In this document: in pieces, positions 8,009 to 17,457 of the stretch
How the letters are laid out: each line of letters starts with the position of its first letter
Numbering within the stretch: position 1 is the stretch's first letter
Origin: Mycobacterium sp. shizuoka-1
GTDB taxonomy: Bacteria; Actinomycetota; Actinomycetes; Mycobacteriales; Mycobacteriaceae
Assembly (NCBI RefSeq): GCF_002723835.1
Contig: NZ_BEWG01000067.1
Coordinates: 88,474-152,473, forward strand
Direction of reading: 5' to 3'
Length of the DNA stretch: 64,000 nucleotides
The notes under the pieces: generated by a model
What the model was told of the DNA's origin: nothing
The model's input: the letters and a program-made list of their open reading frames with translations, nothing else
Database searches by the model: none
Position numbers and translations under genes: made by a program

Positions 8009-9400
8009 ATGCCCGGTGATAGCCGATCGCGCAACGTCGAACTCAGCTTGCGCAGCCTAGGCGCCGCCAACACCGTCACCGGCTCCAAACACCTGCTGGA
8101 AGCCGACGGCAAACGAATCCTGGTGGACTGCGGCCTCTTTCAGGGTGTGAAGAACCTGCGCGAGCTCAACTGGGCGCCCCTGGCGATCGACCCCTCGAGT
8201 ATCGATGCGGTCATCGTGACCCACGCCCACCTCGATCACACCGGGTACCTGCCCCGGTTGGTGCGCGAAGGCTTCCGCGGGCCCATCGTGTCCACCGAGG
8301 CGACCGCTGCGGTCGCCGAGATCATCCTGCGGGACAGCGCCTACCTGCAGGAGCGGGACGCGGCTTTTCTCAACAAGCACAAGGCCAGCAAGCATCACCC
8401 TGCCCTGCCGCTATATGACAGCGAGGACGCCCAGAGCGCCATCGACCTGTTCGACACCCGTCCGTTCGGAGCCGAGTTCAGCGTCACCGACACCGGGGCG
8501 GCGGTGACGTTCCGCCGAGCCGGGCACATCCTCGGCGCGGCGACTGTCGAGGTGGTGTGGCACGGCCGGCGCATCGTGTTCACCGGTGACCTGGGCCGCT
8601 ACGACGACCCGGTGATGCTCGATCCCGACCCGGTGACGACCGCGGACTACGTGGTGATGGAGTCGACCTACGGCGATCGTCTGCATGACCGGGCCGACCC
8701 TGCCGACGCACTGGCCGACGTCGTCGACTCGACGGTAGCGCGCGGCGGCACCGTGGTGATCCCGGCGTTCGCGGTCGGCCGGGCCCAGACGCTGCTCTAC
8801 CACCTCTGGCAGTTGCGCTCCGCGGGCAGGTTGCCCGACCTCCCGGTCTACCTGGACAGCCCGATGGCGATCAATGCCAGCAATCTACTGGGCGCCTTCC
8901 GCAGTGACCACCGGCTGCGGCCAGAGGTCTACGAGGGTATGTGCGCCATGGCGACGTACACCCGCGACGCCGAGCAATCCAGGGCGATCTCGGCCAGCCG
9001 CGAGCCCAAGATCGTGATCTCGGCCAGCGGAATGGCCACCGGTGGCCGCATCCTGCACCATCTCAAGGCGTTCGCCCCGGACCCACGGAACACGATCATG
9101 GTCACCGGCTATCAGGTGCCCGGCACCCGCGGCGCAGCGATTGCGGCCGGTCAGCGCTTTGTGCGGATCTACGGCGAGTGGATTCCGATCAACGCCCAGG
9201 TCGCCAACCTGGCGATGCTGTCGGCGCACGCCGACGCCGATGAACTCATCCGCTGGGCATCCGGTTTCAGCACACCGCCGCGACGGGTCTTCGTGGTCCA
9301 CGGCGAACCCCAGCCGGCCGACACGTTGCGTACCCGACTGGACCGTGAATTCGGCTGGCAGGGAAGAGTTCCGCGGCCGAATCAAGTGTTCAGCCTGTGA
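8009..9400 (+). CDS. MBL-fold beta-CASP RNA-processing nuclease-like protein
   Basis: 463 residues. HAHLDHTG near residues 72-79 is the HxHxDH zinc motif. FTGDLGRYDDPV carries the metal-bridging Asp, and STYGDR and PAFAVGRAQTLLYHL belong to the beta-CASP insert. ISASGMATGGRILHHL, YQVPGTRG and AMLSAHADADELIRW form the C-terminal RNA-specificity region. This matches the CPSF73/YSH1-like bacterial group rather than RNase J (Rv2752c type, longer with an extra C-terminal domain). It probably acts as an endo- or exoribonuclease in the cytoplasm; the substrate is unknown. CAGACT lies 6 nt before the ATG, so a leaderless start is possible. Confidence 0.8.
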   Translation: MPGDSRSRNVELSLRSLGAANTVTGSKHLLEADGKRILVDCGLFQGVKNLRELNWAPLAIDPSSIDAVIVTHAHLDHTGYLPRLVREGFRGPIVSTEATAAVAEIILRDSAYLQERDAAFLNKHKASKHHPALPLYDSEDAQSAIDLFDTRPFGAEFSVTDTGAAVTFRRAGHILGAATVEVVWHGRRIVFTGDLGRYDDPVMLDPDPVTTADYVVMESTYGDRLHDRADPADALADVVDSTVARGGTVVIPAFAVGRAQTLLYHLWQLRSAGRLPDLPVYLDSPMAINASNLLGAFRSDHRLRPEVYEGMCAMATYTRDAEQSRAISASREPKIVISASGMATGGRILHHLKAFAPDPRNTIMVTGYQVPGTRGAAIAAGQRFVRIYGEWIPINAQVANLAMLSAHADADELIRWASGFSTPPRRVFVVHGEPQPADTLRTRLDREFGWQGRVPRPNQVFSL

Positions 9401-9423
9401 CGCCACCGGCGAGGCGGCCCTGG

Positions 9424-9496
9424 CTCCCCCGGATGGACTCGAACCATCAACCGTCCGATTAACAGTCGGAAGCTCTGCCAATTGAGCTACAGGGGA
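9424..9496 (-). tRNA. tRNA-Asn (anticodon GTT)
   Basis: A 73-nt cloverleaf reads on the minus strand from 9496. The acceptor arms TCCCCTG and CGGGGGA pair with one U-G wobble, the discriminator is G, and the anticodon loop is CTGTTAA with anticodon GTT. The T-loop reads GGTTCGAGTCC. The terminal CCA is encoded at 9421-9423. It lies between the nuclease gene and a short plus-strand gene, both on the other strand. Confidence 0.95.
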
Positions 9497-9646
9497 CTAT
9501 CTGCTTCCCGATCGAACGCTTGCGCCGATGCGGGCCGGAGAGTGACTCTAGCCTACCGGGGACCCCAGACGCCAAACCGGTGGGCAAGCGCCAACTCAGC
9601 GGCGTCAGGCAGGATGGTGAGGCGGGGTTTCGATGGAGGGAGCGCA

Positions 9647-9895
9647 GTGATCCGGTTTCTAGCCGCACTTGGAGTGGGCTACGTGTTGGGCACCAAGGCC
9701 GGCCGAAAGCGCTATGAGCAGATCGTCGGCACCTACAAGGCCCTGACCGGTAATCCCGCCACGAAAACCGTGATCGACGCCGGTCGCCGCAAGATCGCCG
9801 ACCGGGTGTCCCCCGACCCGGATCCGAAGATGGTCACGCTGACCGAGATCGACGCGAACACCACGGTGGTCGAGCCACAGCGGTCGGAGAATTAG
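9647..9895 (+). CDS. Small conserved membrane-associated protein (YtxH-like)
   Basis: 82 residues starting at GTG 9647, with GGAGGG 6 nt upstream. The N-terminus IRFLAALGVGYVLGTKAGRK is a short glycine-rich hydrophobic segment followed by basic residues, the pattern of actinobacterial YtxH-like single-pass proteins. It is followed by RYEQIVGTYKALTG and a helical basic region. The rest is hydrophilic and probably cytoplasmic. Function is unknown. It stands alone downstream of the tRNA and ends before a hairpin shared with the convergent secreted-protein gene. Confidence 0.65.
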   Translation: MIRFLAALGVGYVLGTKAGRKRYEQIVGTYKALTGNPATKTVIDAGRRKIADRVSPDPDPKMVTLTEIDANTTVVEPQRSEN

Positions 9896-9905
9896 GCACG
9901 CCGAA

Positions 9906-9954
9906 ATCGACCTCAGGGTCGTCAATCGTGCGAAATCACAGCCCTCATGTCGAT
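9906..9954. terminator. Hairpin between convergent genes
   Basis: ATCGACCTCAGGG (9906-9918) pairs with CCCTCATGTCGAT (9942-9954) in 11 of 13 positions around a 23-nt loop. It occupies the 75-bp gap between the convergent genes ending at 9895 and 9971 and could stop transcription from both sides. It has no U-tract, which is common in mycobacteria. Confidence 0.45.
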
Positions 9955-9970
9955 CTCGAGGGCAGAAAAC

Positions 9971-10285
9971 TCAGCCCAGCGGAATGCTGATGGTCTGGCC
10001 GGGCAGCAGCGGGCCGGTGCTGACGCCGACACCGCCGCCGGGCATCGAGCCCGCATCCGGACCGTAAACCCCCAGCTGCGGGGTGCCCACGCTCACGTTG
10101 TTGTTCGAGTACGACAGGCACTGCCCGTCGCCGCGGGAGCCGAACCAGGCCAGGCAGGTGCCGGTGGCCGTGGTGCTCGGGGCGGCGGAGTGCGTCATCG
10201 CAGCCAGGGCCGGCACCGCGGCCGCGGCCACGGCAAGCGCGCCAGCGGCGGCGATACGCCGGGCACGGGTGTTCGCGGTAGTCAT
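9971..10285 (-). CDS. Small secreted protein of unknown function
   Basis: 104 residues from ATG 10285, with AAAGG 6 nt upstream. Residues 1-30 (basic MTTANTRARRIAAAG, then an alanine-rich stretch ending ALA) form a Sec signal peptide with a likely cleavage after VPALA. The mature part carries two cysteines (TCLAWF and QCLSYS) that could form a disulphide, and ends LLPGQTISIPLG. This looks like a mycobacterial exported microprotein family with no known function. It lies downstream of dnaG on the same strand, but its own Shine-Dalgarno and a 55-bp gap suggest separate translation. Confidence 0.7.
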   Translation of the reverse strand: MTTANTRARRIAAAGALAVAAAAVPALAAMTHSAAPSTTATGTCLAWFGSRGDGQCLSYSNNNVSVGTPQLGVYGPDAGSMPGGGVGVSTGPLLPGQTISIPLG

Positions 10286-10340
10286 ATCTGACCTTTCGCC
10301 GGAGACAGGCAGCACGTTAACCATAGCGTGCTGACGGCAC

Positions 10341-12278
10341 TCACGCAGTGAGGTCGTCTCCGCTGGCCTGTTCCAGCAGACTGCGGCGATACGCCTCGAG
10401 CGCGACCAGGTCGCCGAACAGGGCGTGATATTCGTCTCCCTGCTCGACCGGCGACATCCGCTGCAGCTTGGACTTGACCTCGGCGACCTGCCGGCCCACC
10501 CAGACCTCCTGCAGTCGGGCCAGCACACCGCCGATGTAGCGGGGCAGTTTCTCCTCGTCCTCGACCCGGATCGACTCGACGCCGAGCTCGGTGATCAGGC
10601 CTTCCGTCGCCGCCGCCCCGGCCCGTTCGCGCACCGTGTCGATCCACTGGCCACCGGTCACGCCCGACGACGTCCCGCCCGCCTTCTCGATCGCCGTCCG
10701 CACCGCCGCATAGCCGGGGTGGGTGAAGCTCTCCACGGTCAACGAATCGAAGACCGGCCCGGCCAGCACCGGATACTGCAGGGCGGCCTTGAGCGCTTCG
10801 CGCTGCGGCCACAGGGTCGGGTCGCGAGGGTCAGGCCGGCGGGCGCCGCTCTCGGCGGCTGCCTTGGGCCGAGCCGGGGTGCGCCGGTTGTCGCCGCGAG
10901 CCCCCGGTTTGTGGCCCGCTTCCTCGCGGACCCGTGCGATCACCTGGGCGACGTCGTCCCAGCCGACCCAGCCGGCGAGCTGGCGGGCGTACTCGTCGCG
11001 CAACGTCGGGTCCTTGATCTGCGCCACCATCGGCACGCAGCGGCGCAACGCCGACACTCGTCCCTCGGCCTGATCCAGGTCGTGCTCGGCCAGCGCGGTG
11101 CGGATCGCGAACTCGAACAGCGGCGTGCGTCGGGCCACCAGATCGCGCAACGCCCCGTCCCCCTGCGCCAGGCGTAGATCGCAGGGGTCCATCCCGTCGG
11201 CGGCGACCGCCACGAAACTCTGGCCGGCCAGGTTCTGCTCGCCGGCGAACGCCTTGAGCGCGGCGGCCCGGCCGGCGGCGTCGCCGTCGAAGACGTAGAT
11301 CAGTTCGCCACGGAAGAACTTGTCGTCCATCATCAGCCGCCGCAGCATCGACAGGTGCTCGTCGCCGAAGGCCGTGCCGCACGACGCCACCGCGGTGGTC
11401 ACCCCGGCCAGGTGCATGGCCATCACATCGGTGTAGCCCTCGACGACGACGGCCTGATGCCCCTTGGCGATATCGCGCTTGGCAAGGTCGATGCCGAACA
11501 GCACATTGGACTTCTTGTAGAGCACCGTCTCCGGGGTGTTGACGTACTTGGCTTCCATCGGGTCGTCGGGGAAGATCCGGCGCGCGCCGAAGCCGACGGT
11601 CTCGCCGCTGGCGCTGCGGATCGGCCACAACAGCCTGCGATGGAACCGGTCCATCGGACCGCGCCTACCCTCCCGCGAGAGCCCGGCGGCTTCGAGTTCC
11701 TTGAACTCGAAGCCTTTTCGGATCAGATGCTTGGTCAGCGAGTCCCAGCCAGACGGCGCGAAGCCACAGCCGAACTGGCGGGCCGCCGCGGCGTCGAAGT
11801 TGCGCTCGGTGAGGTATTGCCTGGCCGGTGCGGCTTCCTCGGATTCCAGTGCGGCAGCATAGAATTCCTGCGCAGCAGCGTTGGCGGCGATCAGCCGGCT
11901 GCGACTGCCGCGGTCGCGCTGCACACTGGTGCCACCACCGCTGTAGGTCACCGTGTAGCCGATGCGATCGGCCAGCACCTCCACCGCTTCGACGAAGCTG
12001 ACGTGCTCGATCTTCTGGATGAAGGCGTACACGTCACCGCCCTCCCCACAGCCGAAGCAGTGGAAGTGGCCGTGGTTGGGCCGCACATGGAACGACGGCG
12101 ACTTCTCGTCGTGGAACGGGCACAGGCCCTTCATCGAATCCGCGCCGGCCCGGCGCAGCTGGACATAGTCGCCGACGACGTCCTCGATGCGAACCTGATC
12201 GCGGATGGCGGCGATATCGCGCTCGGGGATCCGACCTTTCCGGTCGCCGCCCCCGCTCACCGCTGTCGCCATCGGCAC
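10341..12278 (-). CDS. dnaG: DNA primase
   Basis: 645 residues, the usual DnaG length. The N-terminal CHC2 zinc motif uses Cys53, His56, Cys74 and Cys77 (LCPFHDEKSPSFHVRPNHGH, then FHCFGC). The TOPRIM core shows VVEGYTDVMAMH and YVFDGDAAG, and the C-terminus carries the helical DnaB-interaction region. It synthesises RNA primers at the replication fork. The frame opens at GTG 12278; ATG 12272 is an alternative. It starts 3 bp after the dgt stop, so dgt-dnaG is an operon, as in other mycobacteria. Confidence 0.97.
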   Translation of the reverse strand: MPMATAVSGGGDRKGRIPERDIAAIRDQVRIEDVVGDYVQLRRAGADSMKGLCPFHDEKSPSFHVRPNHGHFHCFGCGEGGDVYAFIQKIEHVSFVEAVEVLADRIGYTVTYSGGGTSVQRDRGSRSRLIAANAAAQEFYAAALESEEAAPARQYLTERNFDAAAARQFGCGFAPSGWDSLTKHLIRKGFEFKELEAAGLSREGRRGPMDRFHRRLLWPIRSASGETVGFGARRIFPDDPMEAKYVNTPETVLYKKSNVLFGIDLAKRDIAKGHQAVVVEGYTDVMAMHLAGVTTAVASCGTAFGDEHLSMLRRLMMDDKFFRGELIYVFDGDAAGRAAALKAFAGEQNLAGQSFVAVAADGMDPCDLRLAQGDGALRDLVARRTPLFEFAIRTALAEHDLDQAEGRVSALRRCVPMVAQIKDPTLRDEYARQLAGWVGWDDVAQVIARVREEAGHKPGARGDNRRTPARPKAAAESGARRPDPRDPTLWPQREALKAALQYPVLAGPVFDSLTVESFTHPGYAAVRTAIEKAGGTSSGVTGGQWIDTVRERAGAAATEGLITELGVESIRVEDEEKLPRYIGGVLARLQEVWVGRQVAEVKSKLQRMSPVEQGDEYHALFGDLVALEAYRRSLLEQASGDDLTA

Positions 12279-12281
12279 AGT

Positions 12282-13550
12282 CTAGATGTCGCGGGCACCG
12301 GCGATGTGCGCGTCGATGCGCTCCAACCGACCCTCGGTAAACGACGCGATCTGGTCGACGACGACCCGCATCCGGGCCGCGTCGTCGGGGGCGGCGGTGA
12401 ACTCCGGCGCGAACACCGCATCCAGCGTTGCCGGCGCGCCGTCGAGCAGCCGGTGCGCCACCCGGTGGATGCGTTCGCGTTGCCGCGCCTGCAGTTCGAG
12501 ATGACGCGGATCGGACATGATGAACTGCAGCGCCAAGGTCTTGAGCAGCGCGACCTCGGCCCGGACGGCGTCGGGGACCTGCAGGTCGGCCTGATACCGC
12601 ACCAGCGGCTGCGGCCCGGCCAACTCGTGGGTCAGGGTGACCGCCGCCGAGGCGAACCGGCCGACGAGTTCACTGGTCAACCGCTTGAGCGCCACCGAGG
12701 CCGCCAGTGTCCCGTCGTATTTGCCGACGCCGGCCACCACCGGCAGCTCAGAGAGCCGCCGCGCCGCCGCCTCCAACTCATCGGCGCGCAGACCACTGGT
12801 CTCCCCCAGCCTGCCCAGCGCCGCCGCGGCGTCGTCGTCGGCCAGCACCCGCAGGTCGATGCGCCCGGACACCACACCGTCTTCGACGTCGTGCACCGAG
12901 TAGGCCACGTCGTCGGCCCAGTCCATCACCTGGGACTCCAGGCAGGGCCGCTGCGCCTGCGCGCCGCCCCGCACCCACTGCGCCAGCGCCCGGTCGTCTT
13001 CGTAGAAGCCGAACTTGCGGCCACGTTCACCGCGGAACCACGGATACTTGGTGACGGCGTCCAGTGCCGCACGGGTGAGGTTCAGTCCGACGCTACGACC
13101 TTGCCCGTCAAGCACTTTCGGCTCGATACGGGTCAGAATCCGGAAATTCTGGGCGTTGCCCTCGAACCCGCCGCAGGACGCCGCGAACTCGTCGAGGGCG
13201 CGCTCCCCGTTGTGACCGTAGGGCGGGTGGCCGATGTCGTGGGCCAGCCCGGCCATGTCCACGAGGTCGGGATCGCAGCCCAGCGGCACCGCCATCCCCC
13301 GCCCGATCTGGGCGACCTCCAACGAGTGGGTCAGCCGGGTGCGGGGGTTCTCACTCTCGCGCGGCCCGACCACCTGGGTCTTGTCGGCCAGTCGGCGAAA
13401 GGCGGCACAGTGCAGCACGCGGGCCCGGTCCCGGGCGAAGTCGGTGCGATGCTCGGTCGACGTACCGGGCAGCCCGGCAGTCTTGGGCGGTTCGTGCACC
13501 ACCCGCTCGCGGTCGGCCTCGTCGTAGTGGCCGTGCTGATTCGTCGTCAC
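12282..13550 (-). CDS. dgt: Deoxyguanosinetriphosphate triphosphohydrolase-like protein
   Basis: 422 residues with the HD-domain metal site: [10 protein letters not shown], then [14 protein letters not shown] near residues 100-115. RDFARDR-type and RLADKTQVV segments match the mycobacterial Dgt family. It probably hydrolyses dNTPs to deoxynucleoside and triphosphate, and the pairing with dnaG links nucleotide pools to replication. I chose GTG 13550 because homology begins near [20 protein letters not shown] and CAGACT lies 8 nt upstream. Longer frames reach 13592 and 13646, but the latter would overlap the divergent gene. Confidence 0.93.
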   Translation of the reverse strand: MTTNQHGHYDEADRERVVHEPPKTAGLPGTSTEHRTDFARDRARVLHCAAFRRLADKTQVVGPRESENPRTRLTHSLEVAQIGRGMAVPLGCDPDLVDMAGLAHDIGHPPYGHNGERALDEFAASCGGFEGNAQNFRILTRIEPKVLDGQGRSVGLNLTRAALDAVTKYPWFRGERGRKFGFYEDDRALAQWVRGGAQAQRPCLESQVMDWADDVAYSVHDVEDGVVSGRIDLRVLADDDAAAALGRLGETSGLRADELEAAARRLSELPVVAGVGKYDGTLAASVALKRLTSELVGRFASAAVTLTHELAGPQPLVRYQADLQVPDAVRAEVALLKTLALQFIMSDPRHLELQARQRERIHRVAHRLLDGAPATLDAVFAPEFTAAPDDAARMRVVVDQIASFTEGRLERIDAHIAGARDI

Positions 13551-13593
13551 CGAGGCATAGTCTGCCAGCCGCGCGCGATTACATTTAACGCTC

Positions 13594-15600
13594 ATGCGCC
13601 TCGCACGTGTGCTGAGCCTGCTCGTGGCCATCCTGACCGCCGCCACCTTGGTGGCGCCCGGCGCCGCGGCCGAGCCACCCTTCCGGCTGCCCGACTACGT
13701 CACCGACAACGCAGGCGTGCTGGGCGACGGTCAGCTCGCCGATGTGCAGCGCGCTGTCGACACCCTCTACCGCGACCGCCATATCCGGCTCTGGGTGGTC
13801 TACGTCGACTCGTTCGCTCCCAAGACGGCGGTGGGCTGGAGCGAGGAGACCCGGCTGATCAGCGATCTGGGCGACCAGGACGCGATCCTGGCCATCGCGA
13901 CACAGCAGCGGTCCTACGCGTTCCGGGTGCCGTCCGCCGCGGTCGGCGGCGCCTCCACCGCCGTCGACGACCTGCGCCGGGACAAGATCGAGCCGGCGCT
14001 GCACAACAACGACTGGGCGGGCGCGGCGATCGCAGCCGCCACCGGACTGGACGGGGTGGGCGGTGGCGGCTCCGGCGGATTCCCGCTGGTGACCCTCCTG
14101 GTCATCGTGGCGGTCATCGCGCTGGCGATCGCGCTGCTGCTGCTGTGGAGCCGCAGGCGCAGGCGTCAGCGGCACGAGGCCGAGGTGGCGGCCGCCAAGC
14201 GGGTGGACCCGACCGACCCGAACGCCCTGGCCGCGGTGCCGCTGGACGCCCTCGACGAGCTGTCCCGGTCGATCGTCGTCGACGTGGACAACGCAGTACG
14301 CACCAGCGCCAACGAATTAGCCTTGGCCGCCGAGGAATTCGGTCAGGCACAGGCCGAGCCGTTCACCCGCGCCGTCGAGAACGCCAAGGTCACCCTGCAA
14401 CAGGCGTTCAACGTGCGCCAGCAACTCGACGACGCGGTACCCGAGACCCCGGCGCAGCGCCGCGATCTACTCACCCGGGTGGTGGTCGCCGCCGCCCGGG
14501 CCAACCGCGAACTCGACGCCCAGAACCAAGCCTTCCATCAGCTGCGGGATCTGGTCATCAACGCTCCCGACCGGCTCGACGGGCTGACCCAGAAGCTGGT
14601 CGACGTCAGCGCCCGCATCGAACCCGCCCAATCCACGCTGACCCAGCTGCACAGCGAGTTCGCTGAGACCGCGCTGGCATCGGTGGCCCGCAACGTCGAC
14701 GCCGCCAAGGAGCGCCTGGAGTTCGCCGACCATTCGATCAGCCGGGCCCGCCAGCTGGTCGCCAAGCCGGTCGCCGGCCAGCAGAGCGAACTGGTCGACT
14801 GCGTGCGGGCCGCCGAAGCGGCACTGCAACAAGCCGGTTCGATGCTCGACGCGGTGGACAGCGCGGCCAGCGACATCAGGCGGGCGGTCGCGACGTTGCC
14901 CGCCGCGATCGCCGACACCCAGCAGGGCATCAATGAGGCGGTGGCACAGCTGACCCAGGGCGGGCTGTCCGACGCCGGCGAGCTGGCCGCCGCCCGCGAC
15001 GCCGCGGTCAGCGCGGTGGCCGCCGCGCAGGCCGAGGGCACCGCCGACCCGCTGGGGGCGTTCACCCAGCTGACCCAGGCCGACGCGGATCTGGACCGGC
15101 TACTGGCCGGGGTGGCCCAGGAGCGCGAGACCGCCGAGCGGCTGGGCCGCTCCTTCGAGCAGGCGCTGTTCACCGCGCAGTCGCGGGTGCGCTCGGTGTC
15201 GGACTACATCGACAGCCGGCGCGGCAGCGTCGGCCCCGAAGCCCGGACCCGCCTCAACGAGGCGGTGCGCCAATTGGAGGCGGCGCAGGCCAAGCAGAAG
15301 ACCAATCTCTCCGAGGCGATCGCCCACGCCAACGGCGCGTCGATGCTGGCCGCCCAGGCCCAGCAGCTGGCCAACAACGACGTCCAGGCCGCTCAGCGGT
15401 CGTACATGAATCACTATGGCGGAGTGGGCGGTTCGTCCAACATGGGCGCAATGATCGGCGGGATCATCCTGGGCAACATCCTGTCCGGCGGCATGCGCGG
15501 CGGATTCGGCGGTGGCGGCGGCTGGACGTCGAGCACCTATGGCGGATCGCAGGGATCCTCCGGGGGCGGCGGGATGCTCGGCGGCGGAGGCCGCTTCTAG
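13594..15600 (+). CDS. TPM-domain membrane protein (Rv2345-like)
   Basis: 668 residues. A Sec signal peptide (to about residue 26) leads into a TPM domain (residues 30-150: [27 protein letters not shown]), a membrane helix near 165-185, and a basic patch. About 400 residues of alanine- and glutamine-rich coiled coil follow, and a glycine/serine-rich tail closes the protein. The TPM domain would be outside and the coiled coil inside. Position next to dgt-dnaG equals Rv2345 of M. tuberculosis. TPM proteins are linked to photosystem repair or phosphatase activity elsewhere; here the function is not known. It overlaps the glyS stop by 4 bp on the other strand. Confidence 0.85.
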   Translation: MRLARVLSLLVAILTAATLVAPGAAAEPPFRLPDYVTDNAGVLGDGQLADVQRAVDTLYRDRHIRLWVVYVDSFAPKTAVGWSEETRLISDLGDQDAILAIATQQRSYAFRVPSAAVGGASTAVDDLRRDKIEPALHNNDWAGAAIAAATGLDGVGGGGSGGFPLVTLLVIVAVIALAIALLLLWSRRRRRQRHEAEVAAAKRVDPTDPNALAAVPLDALDELSRSIVVDVDNAVRTSANELALAAEEFGQAQAEPFTRAVENAKVTLQQAFNVRQQLDDAVPETPAQRRDLLTRVVVAAARANRELDAQNQAFHQLRDLVINAPDRLDGLTQKLVDVSARIEPAQSTLTQLHSEFAETALASVARNVDAAKERLEFADHSISRARQLVAKPVAGQQSELVDCVRAAEAALQQAGSMLDAVDSAASDIRRAVATLPAAIADTQQGINEAVAQLTQGGLSDAGELAAARDAAVSAVAAAQAEGTADPLGAFTQLTQADADLDRLLAGVAQERETAERLGRSFEQALFTAQSRVRSVSDYIDSRRGSVGPEARTRLNEAVRQLEAAQAKQKTNLSEAIAHANGASMLAAQAQQLANNDVQAAQRSYMNHYGGVGGSSNMGAMIGGIILGNILSGGMRGGFGGGGGWTSSTYGGSQGSSGGGGMLGGGGRF

Positions 15601-16991
15601 CCCTTGAGCCGGGTGGCCAGGTAGTCGACCACCGAGTCGATACCGATGCGCTCCTGTGTCATCTGGTCGCGCTCGCGCACAGTGACCGCGTGGTCTTCGA
15701 GGGAGTCGAAGTCGAGGGTCACGCAGAACGGGGTGCCGATCTCGTCCTGGCGCCGGTAGCGACGCCCGATCGCGCCCGCATCGTCGAACTCGATGTTCCA
15801 GTACTTGCGCAGTTCGGCCGCCAGATCCTTGGCCTTGGGGGTGAGATCGGCGTGCCGCGACAGGGGCAGCACCGCGGCCTTGACCGGCGCCAACCGCGGG
15901 TCCAGCCGCAGCACCGTGCGCTTGTCCACCCCGCCCTTGGCGTTCGGTGCCTCGTCCTCGGCGTAGGCGTCGACCAGGAACGCCATGAACGAACGGGTCA
16001 GTCCCGCTGCGGGTTCGATGACGTAGGGGACGTAGCGGGTGTCGGCGGCCTGGTCGTAGAAGGACAGGTCGACACCGGAGTGCTCCGAGTGCGTCTTGAG
16101 GTCGTAGTCGGTGCGGTTGGCGATGCCTTCGAGCTCACCCCACGGGTTGCCGGCGAAACCGAACTTGTACTCGATGTCGGTGGTACCCGCGCTGTAGTGC
16201 GAGAGCTTCTCCAGCGGATGCTCGTAGAGCCGCAGGTTGTCGGCCTTGATACCGAGGTCGACGTACCACTGAAAGCGGGTGTCGATCCAGTACTGGTGCC
16301 ACTGTTTGGCGGAGTCGGGCTCGACGAAGAACTCCATCTCCATCTGCTCGAACTCGCGGGTGCGGAAGATGAAGTTGCCGGGGGTGATCTCGTTGCGGAA
16401 GCTCTTGCCGATCTGACCGATGCCGAACGGCGGCTTCTTGCGCGACGTCGTCACCACGTTGGCGAAGTTGACGAAGATGCCCTGCGCGGTCTCCGGGCGC
16501 AGATAGTGCAGGCCTTCCTCGGATTCGATCGGGCCGAGGTAGGTCTTGAGCATCATGTTGAAGTCGCGGGGCTCGGTCCACTGGCCCTTGGTGCCGCAGT
16601 CCGGGCAGACGATCTCGTCCATCGGCACCGCGTCGGGATCATCGAGACCCTTCTTCGACGCGTAGGCCTCCTGCAGGTGATCCTGGCGGTGGCGCTTGTG
16701 ACAGTTCAGGCACTCCACCAACGGGTCGTTGAACACCGCGACGTGACCGGAGGCCACCCAGACCTCGCGGGGCAGGATGATCGAGCTGTCCAGGCCGACG
16801 ACGTCGTCGCGGCCGGTGACCACCGAGCGCCACCACTGCCGCTTGATGTTCTCCTTGAGCTCGACACCCAGTGGCCCGTAGTCCCACGCCGACTTGGTGC
16901 CGCCGTAGATCTCGCCGGACTGATAGACCAAACCACGACGCTTGGCCAGGTTGACGACGGAATCGATGACGGACGCCACGGTGGGTGCCAC
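15597..16991 (-). CDS. glyS: Glycyl-tRNA synthetase (alpha2 type) with zinc ribbon
   Basis: 464 residues of the single-chain class II glycyl-tRNA synthetase. Motif 2 ([20 protein letters not shown]) and motif 3 ([14 protein letters not shown]) are intact, and [20 protein letters not shown] begins the catalytic core. Residues 94-132 carry two CxxC pairs (Cys94, Cys97, Cys129, Cys132), a probable zinc ribbon that the M. tuberculosis enzyme lacks at this position. The GTG at 16991 directly abuts AGGA; a GTG at 16979 has better spacing from AGGAG (11 nt) and may be the true start. The zinc regulators smtB-zur diverge from it. Confidence 0.96.
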   Translation of the reverse strand: MAPTVASVIDSVVNLAKRRGLVYQSGEIYGGTKSAWDYGPLGVELKENIKRQWWRSVVTGRDDVVGLDSSIILPREVWVASGHVAVFNDPLVECLNCHKRHRQDHLQEAYASKKGLDDPDAVPMDEIVCPDCGTKGQWTEPRDFNMMLKTYLGPIESEEGLHYLRPETAQGIFVNFANVVTTSRKKPPFGIGQIGKSFRNEITPGNFIFRTREFEQMEMEFFVEPDSAKQWHQYWIDTRFQWYVDLGIKADNLRLYEHPLEKLSHYSAGTTDIEYKFGFAGNPWGELEGIANRTDYDLKTHSEHSGVDLSFYDQAADTRYVPYVIEPAAGLTRSFMAFLVDAYAEDEAPNAKGGVDKRTVLRLDPRLAPVKAAVLPLSRHADLTPKAKDLAAELRKYWNIEFDDAGAIGRRYRRQDEIGTPFCVTLDFDSLEDHAVTVRERDQMTQERIGIDSVVDYLATRLKG

Positions 16992-16994
16992 TCC

Positions 16995-17026
16995 TGTCTA
17001 TCTGCGGGTGTGTCTATCTGCGGGTG
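16995..17026. repeat. Perfect 16-bp tandem duplication upstream of glyS
   Basis: TGTCTATCTGCGGGTG occurs twice head-to-tail (16995-17010 and 17011-17026). A partial third echo (TGCGGGTA) follows at 17034-17041. The array lies immediately upstream of the glyS start and would be in its promoter or leader. Confidence 0.9.
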
Positions 17027-17081
17027 CCTGAAGTGCGGGTAACAGCCATACAGCCTAACGACCCGCCGACCCGCCCTTTGA

Positions 17082-17099
17082 CATGCGTGATCGCGCATG
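17082..17099. promoter_or_regulatory. Inverted repeat upstream of smtB-zur
   Basis: CATGCG (17082-17087) and CGCATG (17094-17099) are perfect inverted arms separated by 6 bp. The site overlaps the end of a TTTGAC that could act as a -35 element at 17077-17082. It may be an operator for SmtB or for the glyS promoter on the other strand; nothing in the sequence decides which. Confidence 0.3.
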
Positions 17100-17115
17100 G
17101 AAAAGTGGGGGATCA

Positions 17116-17134
17116 ATTGGAAATCGTTTCCAAT
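17116..17134. promoter_or_regulatory. Palindromic operator candidate for SmtB or Zur
   Basis: ATTGGAAATCGTTTCCAAT has perfect 8-bp arms around a 3-bp centre and sits 18 bp before the smtB start. In mycobacteria the smtB-zur (Rv2358-Rv2359) operon is known to be autoregulated by SmtB, which is released by zinc. The AT-containing dyad stands out in GC-rich sequence and is the best operator candidate. It resembles Zur-type dyads in length only. Confidence 0.5.
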
Positions 17135-17151
17135 AGCGTGGAGGTGATGAG

Positions 17152-17457
17152 ATGACCACCGCCACCGATCACGCCGCCCTGCTCGACCGCGCCGGTGAGC
17201 TGCTGCGCGCATTGGCGGCGCCGGTGCGCATCGCGATCGTGCTGCAGCTGCGGGAATCCCAGCGCTGCGTACACGAGCTCGTCGACGCACTCGACGTTCC
17301 GCAGCCACTGGTCAGTCAGCACCTGCGGATCCTCAAGGCCGCCGGGGTGGTGGCCGGGGAGCGCTCCGGGCGCGAAGTCATGTACCGGTTGGTGGACGAT
17401 CACCTGGCCGAGATCGTGGTCGCGGCGGTCAGTCACGCCGGTGAGGATCATCCATGA
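17152..17457 (+). CDS. smtB: ArsR/SmtB-family zinc-responsive repressor
   Basis: 101 residues with a winged helix; VPQPLVSQHLRILKAAGVV (residues 49-67) is the recognition region. The alpha-5 zinc site is complete: Asp82, His84, His95 and Glu98 reproduce the DxH(10)HxxE spacing of cyanobacterial SmtB. It should repress when zinc is low and leave DNA when zinc binds. GGAGGTGA gives a strong Shine-Dalgarno 4 nt before the ATG. It overlaps zur by ATGA, so both regulators are made together, as in M. tuberculosis Rv2358-Rv2359. Confidence 0.93.
   Translation: MTTATDHAALLDRAGELLRALAAPVRIAIVLQLRESQRCVHELVDALDVPQPLVSQHLRILKAAGVVAGERSGREVMYRLVDDHLAEIVVAAVSHAGEDHP

Noticed and set aside
11355..14666. 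A 1103-codon open frame on the plus strand across dnaG and dgt
   Set aside because: It is antisense to two well-supported genes. Its composition (long His/Arg/Gly/Val runs) is the usual mirror of high-GC coding sequence, with no domain.
15420..15600. Gly-rich 3' end of the TPM gene as a PE-PGRS-like element
   Set aside because: It is a short glycine/serine tail of one protein without GGAGGX repeat blocks or a PE domain.
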